From Myxococcus guangdongensis (GTDB taxonomy: Bacteria > Myxococcota > Myxococcia > Myxococcales > Myxococcaceae): a DNA stretch of 64,000 nt. Position 1 is the stretch's first letter. Each line of letters begins with the position of its first letter. Location: positions 62,001 through 126,000 of the forward strand of contig NZ_JAJVKW010000015.1 of assembly GCF_024198255.1 (NCBI RefSeq), read 5' to 3'. Of the stretch, positions 51,603 to 59,606 are shown piece by piece. The notes below the pieces were generated by a model. That model was given only the letters and a program-made list of their open reading frames with translations. It had not been told where the DNA came from and made no database searches. Both the position numbers and the translations under genes were made by a program.

Positions 51603-53153
51603 ATGTCGCATGCGTCCGAAGGTGTCTCCCGGGAGATGGGATGGCGCTGGGTCCTGGGGACATCGCTGGGGCTGGTGCTCCTGCGGCTCGTCTATGCAGG
51701 CCAGGTAGAGCTCGCTCCCCAGGAGGCGTATTACTGGCAATACGCACGTCACCTCGACTGGTCCTATCTGGACCATCCTCCGCTGTGTGCCTGGTTGATG
51801 GCGCTCTCGACGTACTTCGTGGGGGACTCCGAGCTCGCCCTCCGCCTGCCCGCCATCCTCTCCTCGGCCGCGCTCAGCTGTGTGCTGTATTCGCTGGGCA
51901 CCCGGTTGTATTCACCGGCCGTCGGGCTGCTGACCGCGGTCGCCGCGAACGCCACGGTCCTCTTCGGACTGGGCGCGGTGGTGATGACGCCGGATGTCCC
52001 GCTGGTGCTGGCCTGGGCCTCGGCGCTGCGGGTGCTGTGTGAGCTGGTATTGCCGGATGGCGCCGGGCCGGGCCGCTTCGCGTGGCGTTGGTATCTGATG
52101 GGCTTGCTGTGTGGCTTGGGGATGCTGTCCAAGTACACGGCGGGGCTGCTTCCGCTCCAGGTGCTCGCCACGGCCCTGGTGATGCCGCGAGGACGCGAGG
52201 CCCTGCGCACCGCGCACCCCTATGTCGCCTGCGTGCTGGCCGCCTTGGTGTTCTCACCGGTGTTCTTCTGGAACCAATCGCATGACTGGGCCTCGTTCGC
52301 CTTCCAGACGACGGGCCGCACGCAGACGGTGACGGGCTTCCACGGCTATCTCATCGGCCGCTACGTGGGGCTCCAGTCCGTGGCCGTCGGTCCCTTGCTC
52401 TACCTGGGGCTGCTGCTCACGGCGGGGCTGCTGGTCCGACAGGCCTGGAGGGGCGATGCGCGAGCGCGCCTGCTGGGGCTCGCGAGCGTTCCAGGGCTGC
52501 TCCTGTTCACGCTGGTGAGCCCCTTCCACTGGGTGAAGATGAACTGGGTCGCGCCTGCGTATCTCGGCCTGCTGGTGGCCGCGGCCGGCGGGGTGTGGGC
52601 GCTGCGTCACCACCGCTTCGTCCGCGCATACGCGGGCCTGAGCATGGGCCTGGGCGCGGCGTTGATGGTGGGCATGTACCTGATGCCGCTCTGCCCGTGG
52701 ATTCCCTTCCGGGAGCGCGACAACCTGGTGAGCGGCTGGCGGGAGCTGGCGGAGGCCGTGCAACGCCACCGGGACACCTCGAAGGGGCCGCTCGCGCCGA
52801 TGGTGGTGGGGTGGGGCTACAAGACGGCCAGCGAGCTGGCCTTCTATCTGGACGGCAGGCCCCAGACACAATCCGACTCCGCGCTGGGCGGCGAAGGGCT
52901 GGCCTATTCCTACTGGACGAATCCCGCCCCCGGGCAGGACGCCATCATCGTCGTCGACCAGCGCAATCCCCTGAAGGACGCGCCGAGTCGACTGGACGCG
53001 CATTGCGAGTCCGTGAATCCGCTGCCTCCCGTGACGGTCCACCGGGGGCCTCGGGAGGTGACCACGTTCAAGCTGTGGTTCTGCCACCACTGGCGGACGC
53101 CTCAGGAGATTGCGCGGCGGATGACCCCCGTCGCACGGGGAGCCGGCAGATGA
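51603..53153 (+). CDS. PMT/ArnT-family (GT39/GT83) glycosyltransferase
   Basis: This 516-aa polytopic membrane protein has the family's N-terminal catalytic loop: VELAPQEAYYWQYARHLDWSYLDHPPLCAWLMALS. The Glu in that loop matches the position of the usual acidic residue (typically DE). About 11-12 hydrophobic segments follow. Such enzymes move sugars from polyprenyl-phosphate donors to lipid A or protein. A GAGAGG 6 nt upstream supports ATG 51603. The 3' end overlaps the convergent kinase gene by 86 nt. A Fur-like site lies 110 nt upstream. Confidence 0.85.
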   Translation: MSHASEGVSREMGWRWVLGTSLGLVLLRLVYAGQVELAPQEAYYWQYARHLDWSYLDHPPLCAWLMALSTYFVGDSELALRLPAILSSAALSCVLYSLGTRLYSPAVGLLTAVAANATVLFGLGAVVMTPDVPLVLAWASALRVLCELVLPDGAGPGRFAWRWYLMGLLCGLGMLSKYTAGLLPLQVLATALVMPRGREALRTAHPYVACVLAALVFSPVFFWNQSHDWASFAFQTTGRTQTVTGFHGYLIGRYVGLQSVAVGPLLYLGLLLTAGLLVRQAWRGDARARLLGLASVPGLLLFTLVSPFHWVKMNWVAPAYLGLLVAAAGGVWALRHHRFVRAYAGLSMGLGAALMVGMYLMPLCPWIPFRERDNLVSGWRELAEAVQRHRDTSKGPLAPMVVGWGYKTASELAFYLDGRPQTQSDSALGGEGLAYSYWTNPAPGQDAIIVVDQRNPLKDAPSRLDAHCESVNPLPPVTVHRGPREVTTFKLWFCHHWRTPQEIARRMTPVARGAGR

Positions 53154-54222
53154 AGCGGCTCTCCTCTTCCACGCGGGTGTAGTCGAGCGTGCCGCCGTGC
53201 GCCTGGGCGATGCCCCTGGAGAGCGCGAGGCCCAGCCCCGTGCCCTCCGTGCTGCGCGACGCGTCGGCGCGGGCGAAGCGCTCGAAGAGCCGCGACTGGA
53301 GGGCGGGGTCCACCCCTGGGCCGTCGTCTCCCACGGTGACGTGGGCCTCGGAGTCGGTGGCCTTCAGCTCCACGCGGATGCGGTGATGCGCGTGGCGGCG
53401 CGCGTTGTCGAGCAGGTTGTCGAACAGCCGCGCCAGCAGGATGGGGCTCCCCTGGATGCAGACCGGCGTGCCCGTGAGCTCCAGGCTCAGGTCCTGGGCG
53501 CGCGCCACGAGGTGCCGACGCGTGCGCTCCAGGGCCTCCTGGGCGAGCACGTGCAGGTCGACGGGCTCCGCGTCCACCACGCGCGCGTCCGCGTCCGCGC
53601 GCGCCAACTGGAGCAGCTCGTCCACGAGCCGGGCGAGTCGTTGGGTCTCGTCCAGGACGATGCCCAGCGACTGCCGGTACTCCTCGGGCGTGCGCTCGCG
53701 CCGCAGGCAGACCTCGGTCTCCCCCATGATGACCGTCAGCGGGGTCCGCAGCTCGTGCGCGGCGTCGGAGGTGAAGGCGCGGATGCGCTCGTACGAGGTG
53801 CGCGCGTCCGTGAGCAGTCCATTCAGCGTCGTGGCCAGCTCGTCCCACTCGTCCCCGTTGCCGCGGACCGGGAGGCTCAGGTCCAGCTTGGAGGCGCGGG
53901 CCGCGCGGGCGCGCTCGCTCGCCTCGCGCAGGGGGGCCAGGGCGCGGCGTGCGAGCGTGCTGCCCAACACCAGCGCGCCCAGCGCGGCCAGGGGCGCCGT
54001 GAGCGCCATGCCGCCCAGCGCCTGGAGGGCCTCGTCGAAGAGCCCTTCCTCCTCCTCCTTGCGCTGCGCTTCGTGCGGCGCATGAAGCTTCTCCTGCGCC
54101 TCGCGCCACTCACCCCAGACGAGCGTCCCCATCACCGCGGCGCCATACAGGAGGAGGGTGCCCAGCACGGCGGTGGTGAAGAAGAGCGTCAGGTGGGCGC
54201 GCAGCGTCGGGACGCGCTTCAT
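53068..54222 (-). CDS. Membrane sensor histidine kinase (OmpR-type partner)
   Basis: This 384-aa kinase has two hydrophobic segments (LFFTTAVLGTLLLYGAAVMGTLVWG and ALGGMALTAPLAALGALVLG) enclosing a short periplasmic-type loop rich in Glu/Lys. HAMP follows, then HisKA with His156 in SDAAHELRTPL, and HATPase (LLDNARRHAHHRI, VGDDGPGVDPA, EGTGLGLALSR). The start overlaps the OmpR-type regulator by 4 nt. The last ~18 residues run antisense to the glycosyltransferase 3' end. The signal it senses is unknown. Confidence 0.93.
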   Translation of the reverse strand: MKRVPTLRAHLTLFFTTAVLGTLLLYGAAVMGTLVWGEWREAQEKLHAPHEAQRKEEEEGLFDEALQALGGMALTAPLAALGALVLGSTLARRALAPLREASERARAARASKLDLSLPVRGNGDEWDELATTLNGLLTDARTSYERIRAFTSDAAHELRTPLTVIMGETEVCLRRERTPEEYRQSLGIVLDETQRLARLVDELLQLARADADARVVDAEPVDLHVLAQEALERTRRHLVARAQDLSLELTGTPVCIQGSPILLARLFDNLLDNARRHAHHRIRVELKATDSEAHVTVGDDGPGVDPALQSRLFERFARADASRSTEGTGLGLALSRGIAQAHGGTLDYTRVEEESRFICRLPVRRGSSAAQSPEASASGGRTTA

Positions 54223-54893
54223 GTCCGGCTCCGCAGCACGTAGCCGACGCCTCTCACGGTGTGGATGAGCTTGCGCTTGAAGGGCGCGTCCACCTTGGCG
54301 CGCAGGTAGCGGATGTAGACCTCCACCACGTTGGAGAAGGTCTCGAAGTCGTGGTCCCACACCGCCTGGACGATTCGCGTGCGGGAGACGACTTCCCCCG
54401 CGTGCTCGAGCAGGAACTGGAGCAGCGCGAACTCGCGGGCCGTCAGGATGATCTCCTCGTTCGCGCGGGTGACCCGGCGCGTGGTCGGGTCGAGCGTCAG
54501 GTCCGCGTGGCTCAGCAAGGGCCCCACACGCTGGACGACCCGGCGCAGGACGGCGCGGATGCGCGCGAGCAGCTCCTCGAAGGAGAAGGGCTTGATGAGG
54601 TAGTCGTCCGCGCCGGCGTTGAGCGCGAGGATGCGGTCGGCGATGGCGTCCTTCGCGGTCAGCATGATGACCGGGGTGTTGTCTCCCTGCGCGCGCATCG
54701 CTCGCAGCAGGTCCACGCCCGGCAGACCGGGCAGCATCCAGTCCAGGATGATGAGCTCGAAGCGCTCGCCGCGCAAAAGCTCCTGGGTCTCGAGCCCGTT
54801 GACGCTCTCGCGGACCCGGAAGCCCTCTTCCTCCAACCCGCGCGCGAGGAACGCCCTGACGCGCAGCTCGTCTTCTACGATGAGAATGGACAC
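54219..54893 (-). CDS. OmpR/PhoB-family response regulator
   Basis: This 224-aa regulator has receiver residues Glu-Asp (VEDE), phospho-acceptor Asp51 (IILDWMLPG), Thr (MLTAKD) and Lys (LIKPFSF). The winged-helix DNA-binding domain shows ILTAREFALLQFLLEHAGEVVSRTRIVQAVWDHDFETFSNVVEVYIRYLRAKVD. A GTG start at 54893 is chosen. It is coupled to the kinase at 53068-54222, and lies 65 nt downstream of the first two-component pair. Confidence 0.94.
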   Translation of the reverse strand: MSILIVEDELRVRAFLARGLEEEGFRVRESVNGLETQELLRGERFELIILDWMLPGLPGVDLLRAMRAQGDNTPVIMLTAKDAIADRILALNAGADDYLIKPFSFEELLARIRAVLRRVVQRVGPLLSHADLTLDPTTRRVTRANEEIILTAREFALLQFLLEHAGEVVSRTRIVQAVWDHDFETFSNVVEVYIRYLRAKVDAPFKRKLIHTVRGVGYVLRSRT

Positions 54894-54957
54894 GACAGGG
54901 TTTCCCTCGCGATGGCTGGACTGGCGTGGTGCACGTCGTCGTCCCGGTCCCATGGTT

Positions 54958-56301
54958 TCATGGGGGCGCGGGCTCTGGGGATGGGAACGTCAGCCGCAGG
55001 TGGGCGCCCTTCGGGGTGGGCAGGAAGCGGGCCTGGGCGCCATGGGTCCGCGCGACCAGGAGGACCAGGGACAGGCCGACCCCGTGCCCCGGCTTCCCCG
55101 CGCGCGCGTGAGGGGCGCGGTAGAACGGCTCGAAGACGCGCTCGGACTCGTCGGCGGGGATGCCCGGCCCCTCGTCCCGGATGTCCAGCAGGAGCGCCTC
55201 GGGCGTGGACGTCAGGTCGACGAAGACGCGTCCCTCCCCTGAGAACTTGAGCGCGTTCTCCACCACGTTGTCGACGAGCTGCCGCAGCAGCTGACCGTCA
55301 CCGGCGATGAGCCCGGGCGTCTGGAGGTCGGCGTGGACACGGCCGCGGTGCTCCTGGGGAAGGTCGTGCAGGGCGGCCTCCACGACCTCGGCGAGGCTCA
55401 CGGTCTCCATCAGCTCGAGCGGGCCCTCCGCGCCCTCCGCGAGCACCAGCAGCCGCTCCACCAGCGTCCCCAGCGAGGTCACCGTGCGGTGCATCCGCGC
55501 GAGCGCGGCGGCGGTGTCGTGGGGCTGGGGCATCTCCGACTGGAGCTCCAGCTCCGCGCGCAGCGTGGCCAGGGGCGTGCGCAGCTCGTGCGCCGCGTTG
55601 GCTGAGAACCGGCGGGACTGCGCCAGGGCCGTGTGCAGTCGGCCGAGGAGTCCCACCATCGCGGCGCGGACCGTGTTCACCTCTTCGTAGCGGGCCTCGG
55701 CGTGGAGGTCGGCGGGGATGTCCGCGCCCGGCTGGAGGCGGGCCAGGGACTCGCCGAGCTCGGTGAGCGGACGCGCGGCCCACCGCGCCACGCGGCGGCT
55801 GAGCACCAGGCTCATGAGCGCGGCGCCCACCGAGGTGAGCACCACCGCCAGCCCCAACCCCAGGCGGATGCGCGGCATGCTGCCGAGGGTCTCCTGCGCC
55901 ACGGCGAGCCGGCCATGGGACTCGATGCCGCAGCGCCTCACGTCCTCCAGCCCCGGCGCGTCGGCCCAGGCGCAGCCCACGACGGGCGCGATGTGCGAAG
56001 CGCCACCCAGGCGCGTGTCCCCCGCGAACAGGGTGATGTGGATTCCGAAGGGCTGCAGCTCCGTCTGCTCCGCGTCGGCCTCGAGGCGGGCCTGGGCGTC
56101 GTCGAGGCCCACGACCTCCTCGACCATGTCCGTCGCGACGTCGTTGAGGCGCCGGTCCTCCGCCGCGCGCAGCATCTGATAGGCGAGCAGCCCCGTGGCG
56201 CCGGCGGTGAGCGCCGTGGTGGTGAGCGCAAGGCCCAGCATCGCGCGCGACAGCCGGCGCACCAGCGTGTCGCGTGTTCGGGGAGGGCTATCTGCCGCCA
56301 A
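54958..56301 (-). CDS. Sensor histidine kinase (CusS/CzcS-like)
   Basis: This 447-aa kinase has two TM helices (MLGLALTTTALTAGATGLLAY and LGLGLAVVLTSVGAALMSLVL) around a ~90-residue periplasmic sensor domain. That domain contains two cysteines (VGCAWADAPGLEDVRRCG) which could bind metal or form a disulfide. HAMP, HisKA (His238 in ANAAHELRTPLA) and HATPase follow. The start is TTG with a GAGGGG 8 nt upstream, and overlaps the regulator stop by 14 nt. By position it pairs with the regulator at 56288-56944 and faces the metal RND operon. Confidence 0.9.
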   Translation of the reverse strand: MAADSPPRTRDTLVRRLSRAMLGLALTTTALTAGATGLLAYQMLRAAEDRRLNDVATDMVEEVVGLDDAQARLEADAEQTELQPFGIHITLFAGDTRLGGASHIAPVVGCAWADAPGLEDVRRCGIESHGRLAVAQETLGSMPRIRLGLGLAVVLTSVGAALMSLVLSRRVARWAARPLTELGESLARLQPGADIPADLHAEARYEEVNTVRAAMVGLLGRLHTALAQSRRFSANAAHELRTPLATLRAELELQSEMPQPHDTAAALARMHRTVTSLGTLVERLLVLAEGAEGPLELMETVSLAEVVEAALHDLPQEHRGRVHADLQTPGLIAGDGQLLRQLVDNVVENALKFSGEGRVFVDLTSTPEALLLDIRDEGPGIPADESERVFEPFYRAPHARAGKPGHGVGLSLVLLVARTHGAQARFLPTPKGAHLRLTFPSPEPAPP

Positions 56302-56944
56302 GTCGATACCCCTCGCCGCGCAGCGTGACGACGGCCTCTTCGCCGAGCTTCTTGCGAATCCTCGCGACCAGCACCTCCAGGCTGCTCACCGCGCCCGCGG
56401 TGGCCTCGCCCCAGATGGACTCCATCATCGTGTCCTTGCTCACGACCCGGTCGCCTCGCGCCGCGAGCGTCTCCAGGATGGTCCACTCCCGCGAGGTGAG
56501 CGCCACCGCCTGTCCCGCGCGCAGCGCCTCGCGCCTGCCGAAGTCGAGCTCGACGTCGCCCAGCCGCACGCGGACGGTGCTCGTGCGCTCGCGGCGCCGA
56601 CCCACCGCGCGGACGCGGGCCCGCAGCTCCGCGATGGCGAAGGGCTTGCCCAGGAAGTCATCCGCGCCCGCGTCCAACCCCTCCACGCGCTCGTTCACCC
56701 GGTTGTGGGCGGTGAGGATGAGGATGGGGGTCTGGATGCCGTCCCTGCGCAGCTCGCGGCAGAGCGACAGGCCGGAGCCGTCCGGCAGGCCGATGTCGAG
56801 CACGATGACGTCGGGCTCGGCGAGCAGCGCCTGCCTCGCCTGCTCGACGTCCGCCGCCTGACGGACGAGATGGCCGTCGCGCTCGAGTGCCTGGGCGACG
56901 AGCGCGCGGAGCTCCTGGTGGTCATCGACGACGAGGACATGCAT
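56288..56944 (-). CDS. OmpR-family response regulator (CusR/CzcR-like)
   Basis: This 218-aa regulator has Asp-Asp at the start (VVDDHQ), phospho-acceptor Asp50 (VIVLDIGLPDGSG), Thr (LILTAHN) and Lys (LGKPFA). The winged helix has LTSREWTILETLAARGDRVVSKDTMMESIW. It is divergent from the RND operon at 57059, whose promoter region carries a repeat array at 56991-57035. The regulator probably controls the pump. ATG 56944 is chosen; a TTG five codons upstream is an alternative. Confidence 0.93.
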   Translation of the reverse strand: MHVLVVDDHQELRALVAQALERDGHLVRQAADVEQARQALLAEPDVIVLDIGLPDGSGLSLCRELRRDGIQTPILILTAHNRVNERVEGLDAGADDFLGKPFAIAELRARVRAVGRRRERTSTVRVRLGDVELDFGRREALRAGQAVALTSREWTILETLAARGDRVVSKDTMMESIWGEATAGAVSSLEVLVARIRKKLGEEAVVTLRGEGYRLGGR

Positions 56945-56990
56945 GGGTGGAAGAACCAATCGTTGGCGCGACCTATACCATCCGTGTCAC

Positions 56991-57035
56991 GTGGCTGAAC
57001 CGCACGGGGGACCCACGCGTTCAGCCACCGTTCAG
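56991..57035 (+). promoter_or_regulatory. Repeat array, probable response-regulator operator
   Basis: GTGGCTGAAC (56991-57000) is inverted relative to GTTCAGCCAC (57019-57028), a perfect 10-bp pair with an 18-nt spacer. In addition CGTTCAG occurs twice with an 11-bp period (57018-57024 and 57029-57035), one DNA turn, a usual layout for OmpR/PhoB-type binding. It lies 24 nt ahead of the RND operon. Confidence 0.65.
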
Positions 57036-57058
57036 GTGTCGCTGGCAGGGTCCCGCCC

Positions 57059-58417
57059 ATGTTCTCCTGGAGCGGGGTTCGAAGCGCGGGGCCACCCCTG
57101 GCCTTGCTTGCATGCTCGTGGTTGCTGGGCGGTTGTGCCAGCTCGCCCTATGACAGGGCCTGGGTGTCGAGCGAGCTGTCGTCCCTCGCCGCGCCCATGG
57201 GGCCCGAGGGGGCCCGTGCCGCCTCGCTTCCTCCCGGCGTCTCGGAGACGGAGGCGCTGAATGCCCAGGCCGCGGTCTCCGTCGCGCTGTGGAACAGCGC
57301 CGCCCTCCAGGTCGACATGGCGCAGCTGGGCGTGTCGCGCGCGGACCTGGCGGAGGCGGGCGCACTGCCCAACCCCACCTTCTCCCTGCTGTTTCCCGTG
57401 GGGCCCCGGACCATCGAGGCCTCGCTGCTCCAGCCGCTCTTCTCGCTGTGGCAGCGTCCCTCGCGCGTCGCCGCCGCGAAGCTCCAGGTGGAGCAGGTGG
57501 CGCGGGGCCTGGTGCAGAACGGCCTGGACCTCGCGCGCGACGTGCGCCTGGCGCATGCGGAGTGGGTGCTCGCCGAGGAGCGGCGCGTGGCGCGTGACGC
57601 GCTGTCCGCTTTGTGGGGACGCACCGCCGAGCTGGTCGAGGCCCGCTTCGCGGCGGGAGACGCCAGCCAGGTGGAGGTCGCCGCGCTGCGCGCGGAGGCG
57701 CAGACCGCGGTCGACAGCGCCCGCCGCGCCAGGACGGACGTGGTGCTGGCGCGGGAGCGACTGCGGCTCTTGATGGGCGTGGTGCAGAGCCCGCTGTTCG
57801 CCGAGGCCCAGCCGCTCGCGACCCCTCTGGATACCCGCGCGCCTCGGCCGCTCGCCGACCTCGTCGTCGTGGCCCAGCAGGCCCGGCCCGACGTGCGCGC
57901 CGCGGAGCTGGGCATCGAGGCGGCGGGCGGGCGACTGGGTTGGGAGAAGACCCGCATCCTCCAGCTCTTCGCGCGATTGGACGCCAAGCCGTCGACGTCC
58001 GCGAGCGGCGCCAAGGAGTTGTTGTGGGTGCCCGGCGTGCAGCTGGAGGTGCCCCTCTTCAACTGGAACCCGGGCGGCATCGGCCGCGCCGAGGCGGAGA
58101 TGATGCGCGCCTCCTCGCGCTACCTGCTCTTGCGTCAGCAGGTGACGAACGAGGTGCTGACGGCGCGGGAGCAGGTGCTCCAGGCCGCCGGCTCCCTGGA
58201 GGCGTTCCAGTCCCACATCCTTCCGGCCTTCACCGCCGCGAGCGAGGGCGCGCAGAAAGCCTTCGACGCGGGGGACCTGCCCTACCTCCAGGTGCTGGAT
58301 GCGCTTCGACGTCTGGCGGATGCGCGACTGCGTGTCCTCGACATCGAGGCGGACCTGCGCCGTGCACTCGCTCAGCTGGACCGCAGCCTGGGCCAACAGG
58401 GAGTCGCTCATGAATAG
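57059..58417 (+). CDS. TolC-family outer-membrane efflux lipoprotein (CzcC/CusC-like)
   Basis: This 452-aa protein has a lipobox (SWLLGGC) and two TolC repeats. These include MAQLGVSRADLAEAGALPNPTFSLLFPVGP, LVEARFAAGDASQVEVAALRAEAQTAVDSARRARTDVVLARERLRLLMG and, for the second repeat, ELLWVPGVQLEVPLFNWNPGGIGRAEAEMMRASSRYLLLRQQVTNEVLTAREQVLQA. It begins the operon with an adaptor and a metal-type RND pump, and overlaps the adaptor start by 8 nt. Its intact second-repeat barrel segment contrasts with the broken tolC at 39563-40692. Confidence 0.92.
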   Translation: MFSWSGVRSAGPPLALLACSWLLGGCASSPYDRAWVSSELSSLAAPMGPEGARAASLPPGVSETEALNAQAAVSVALWNSAALQVDMAQLGVSRADLAEAGALPNPTFSLLFPVGPRTIEASLLQPLFSLWQRPSRVAAAKLQVEQVARGLVQNGLDLARDVRLAHAEWVLAEERRVARDALSALWGRTAELVEARFAAGDASQVEVAALRAEAQTAVDSARRARTDVVLARERLRLLMGVVQSPLFAEAQPLATPLDTRAPRPLADLVVVAQQARPDVRAAELGIEAAGGRLGWEKTRILQLFARLDAKPSTSASGAKELLWVPGVQLEVPLFNWNPGGIGRAEAEMMRASSRYLLLRQQVTNEVLTAREQVLQAAGSLEAFQSHILPAFTAASEGAQKAFDAGDLPYLQVLDALRRLADARLRVLDIEADLRRALAQLDRSLGQQGVAHE

Positions 58418-59588
58418 CCCCCATCGCCGCGTGTTTCTCTCCAGCGTCTTCACCCTGGTCCTGGCCTGCTCGGCGGACAAGCCCCCCGCGCCCCCTCCAG
58501 CGGCCAAGGTGAGCGGTCATGTGTCGGAGGAGTCGCTGACGACGGTGACGCTCCACCCGGAGGCGGAGAAGCGCCTGGACCTGCGCGTCGAACCCGTGAG
58601 CAAGCGGAGCGCCGCGCGCAGACACTTCCTGGGCGGTGAGGTGGTGGTGCCCTCGGGCAACGCCCTGCTCGTCACGGCCCCCGTGGCGGGCGTCGTCGCG
58701 GCCGCGGGGAGTGAGACGGCCCTGCGTCCCGGCGCGAGCGTGAAGCGCGGGGAGGTGCTGCTGCGGCTCGTCCCGCTCGCCATGGTGGACCGGGACCTGC
58801 GCGCCCAGGCCCAGCGCGCCGTGGAGTCCGCGAAGGCGCGCGAGGAGGCGGCGTCGGCCCGGCTCGCCCGCACCGAGCGGCTCTTGAAGGATGGCGCGGG
58901 GACGGAGCGCTCCGTCGAGGAGGCGCGCGCGGACCACGCCGTCGCGCTCGCCGAGCTCCAGGCCGCGCAGTCCCGGCTGGAGATGGTGGGCCGCTCACCC
59001 CTGGAGGCGGACGTCAGCATGCTGGTGCGCGCGCCGCGGGACGGGGTGCTGCGCCAGGTGGCGGTGGCGCCCGGTCAATCCATCGCCGCGGGTGCGCCGC
59101 TGTTCGAGGTGGTGGGCATCAGCGCCAACTGGGTGAGGGTGCCGCTCTTCGTCGACGAGGCGCTGCGCTTGAAGGCGGACGCGCAGGTCCGCGTGCACGC
59201 GCTCCTGTCGGGACGGGACGAGGGCGTGGAGGCCCTGCCGGTGTCGGGGCCTCCCACCGCGGACCCGCTGGCGGCCACGGTGGATGTCTTCTACGAGCTG
59301 CCCGCGAGCGCGCGCTTCGCGCCGGGACAGCGGGTGGGGGTGTCCCTGATGTTGGGCGAGCAGGTGGAGGTCCTGGCCGTGCCCGCCTCCTCCGTCGTCT
59401 ACGACGCGCTGGGCGGCGCGTGGCTCTACGTCCGCCAGCAGGAGCACGTCTACGTCCGCAGCCGGGTGGACGTGCTTCGCCTGGAGGGCACGCAGCTGCT
59501 GCTCGCGCGAGGTCCCTCGGTGGGGACCCCCGTCGTGGTGACGGGCGCCGCGGAGCTGTTCGGAACGGAATTCGGCGCGGGCCACTGA
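58410..59588 (+). CDS. CzcB/CusB-like RND periplasmic adaptor
   Basis: This is a 392-aa lipoprotein (SSVFTLVLAC). It has a lipoyl hairpin (APVAGVVAAAGSETALRPGASVKRGEVLLRLVP), an alpha hairpin, a lower hairpin motif (LVRAPRDGVLRQVAVAPGQSIAAGAPLFEVVGISANWVRVPLFVDE) and a beta-barrel region. The start ATG overlaps the tolC-like stop by 8 nt; CAGGGA lies 7 nt upstream. No long His/Met-rich metal-binding tail is seen. Confidence 0.9.
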   Translation: MNSPHRRVFLSSVFTLVLACSADKPPAPPPAAKVSGHVSEESLTTVTLHPEAEKRLDLRVEPVSKRSAARRHFLGGEVVVPSGNALLVTAPVAGVVAAAGSETALRPGASVKRGEVLLRLVPLAMVDRDLRAQAQRAVESAKAREEAASARLARTERLLKDGAGTERSVEEARADHAVALAELQAAQSRLEMVGRSPLEADVSMLVRAPRDGVLRQVAVAPGQSIAAGAPLFEVVGISANWVRVPLFVDEALRLKADAQVRVHALLSGRDEGVEALPVSGPPTADPLAATVDVFYELPASARFAPGQRVGVSLMLGEQVEVLAVPASSVVYDALGGAWLYVRQQEHVYVRSRVDVLRLEGTQLLLARGPSVGTPVVVTGAAELFGTEFGAGH

Positions 59589-59606
59589 CGGAGCACGGAC
59601 CTCGAC

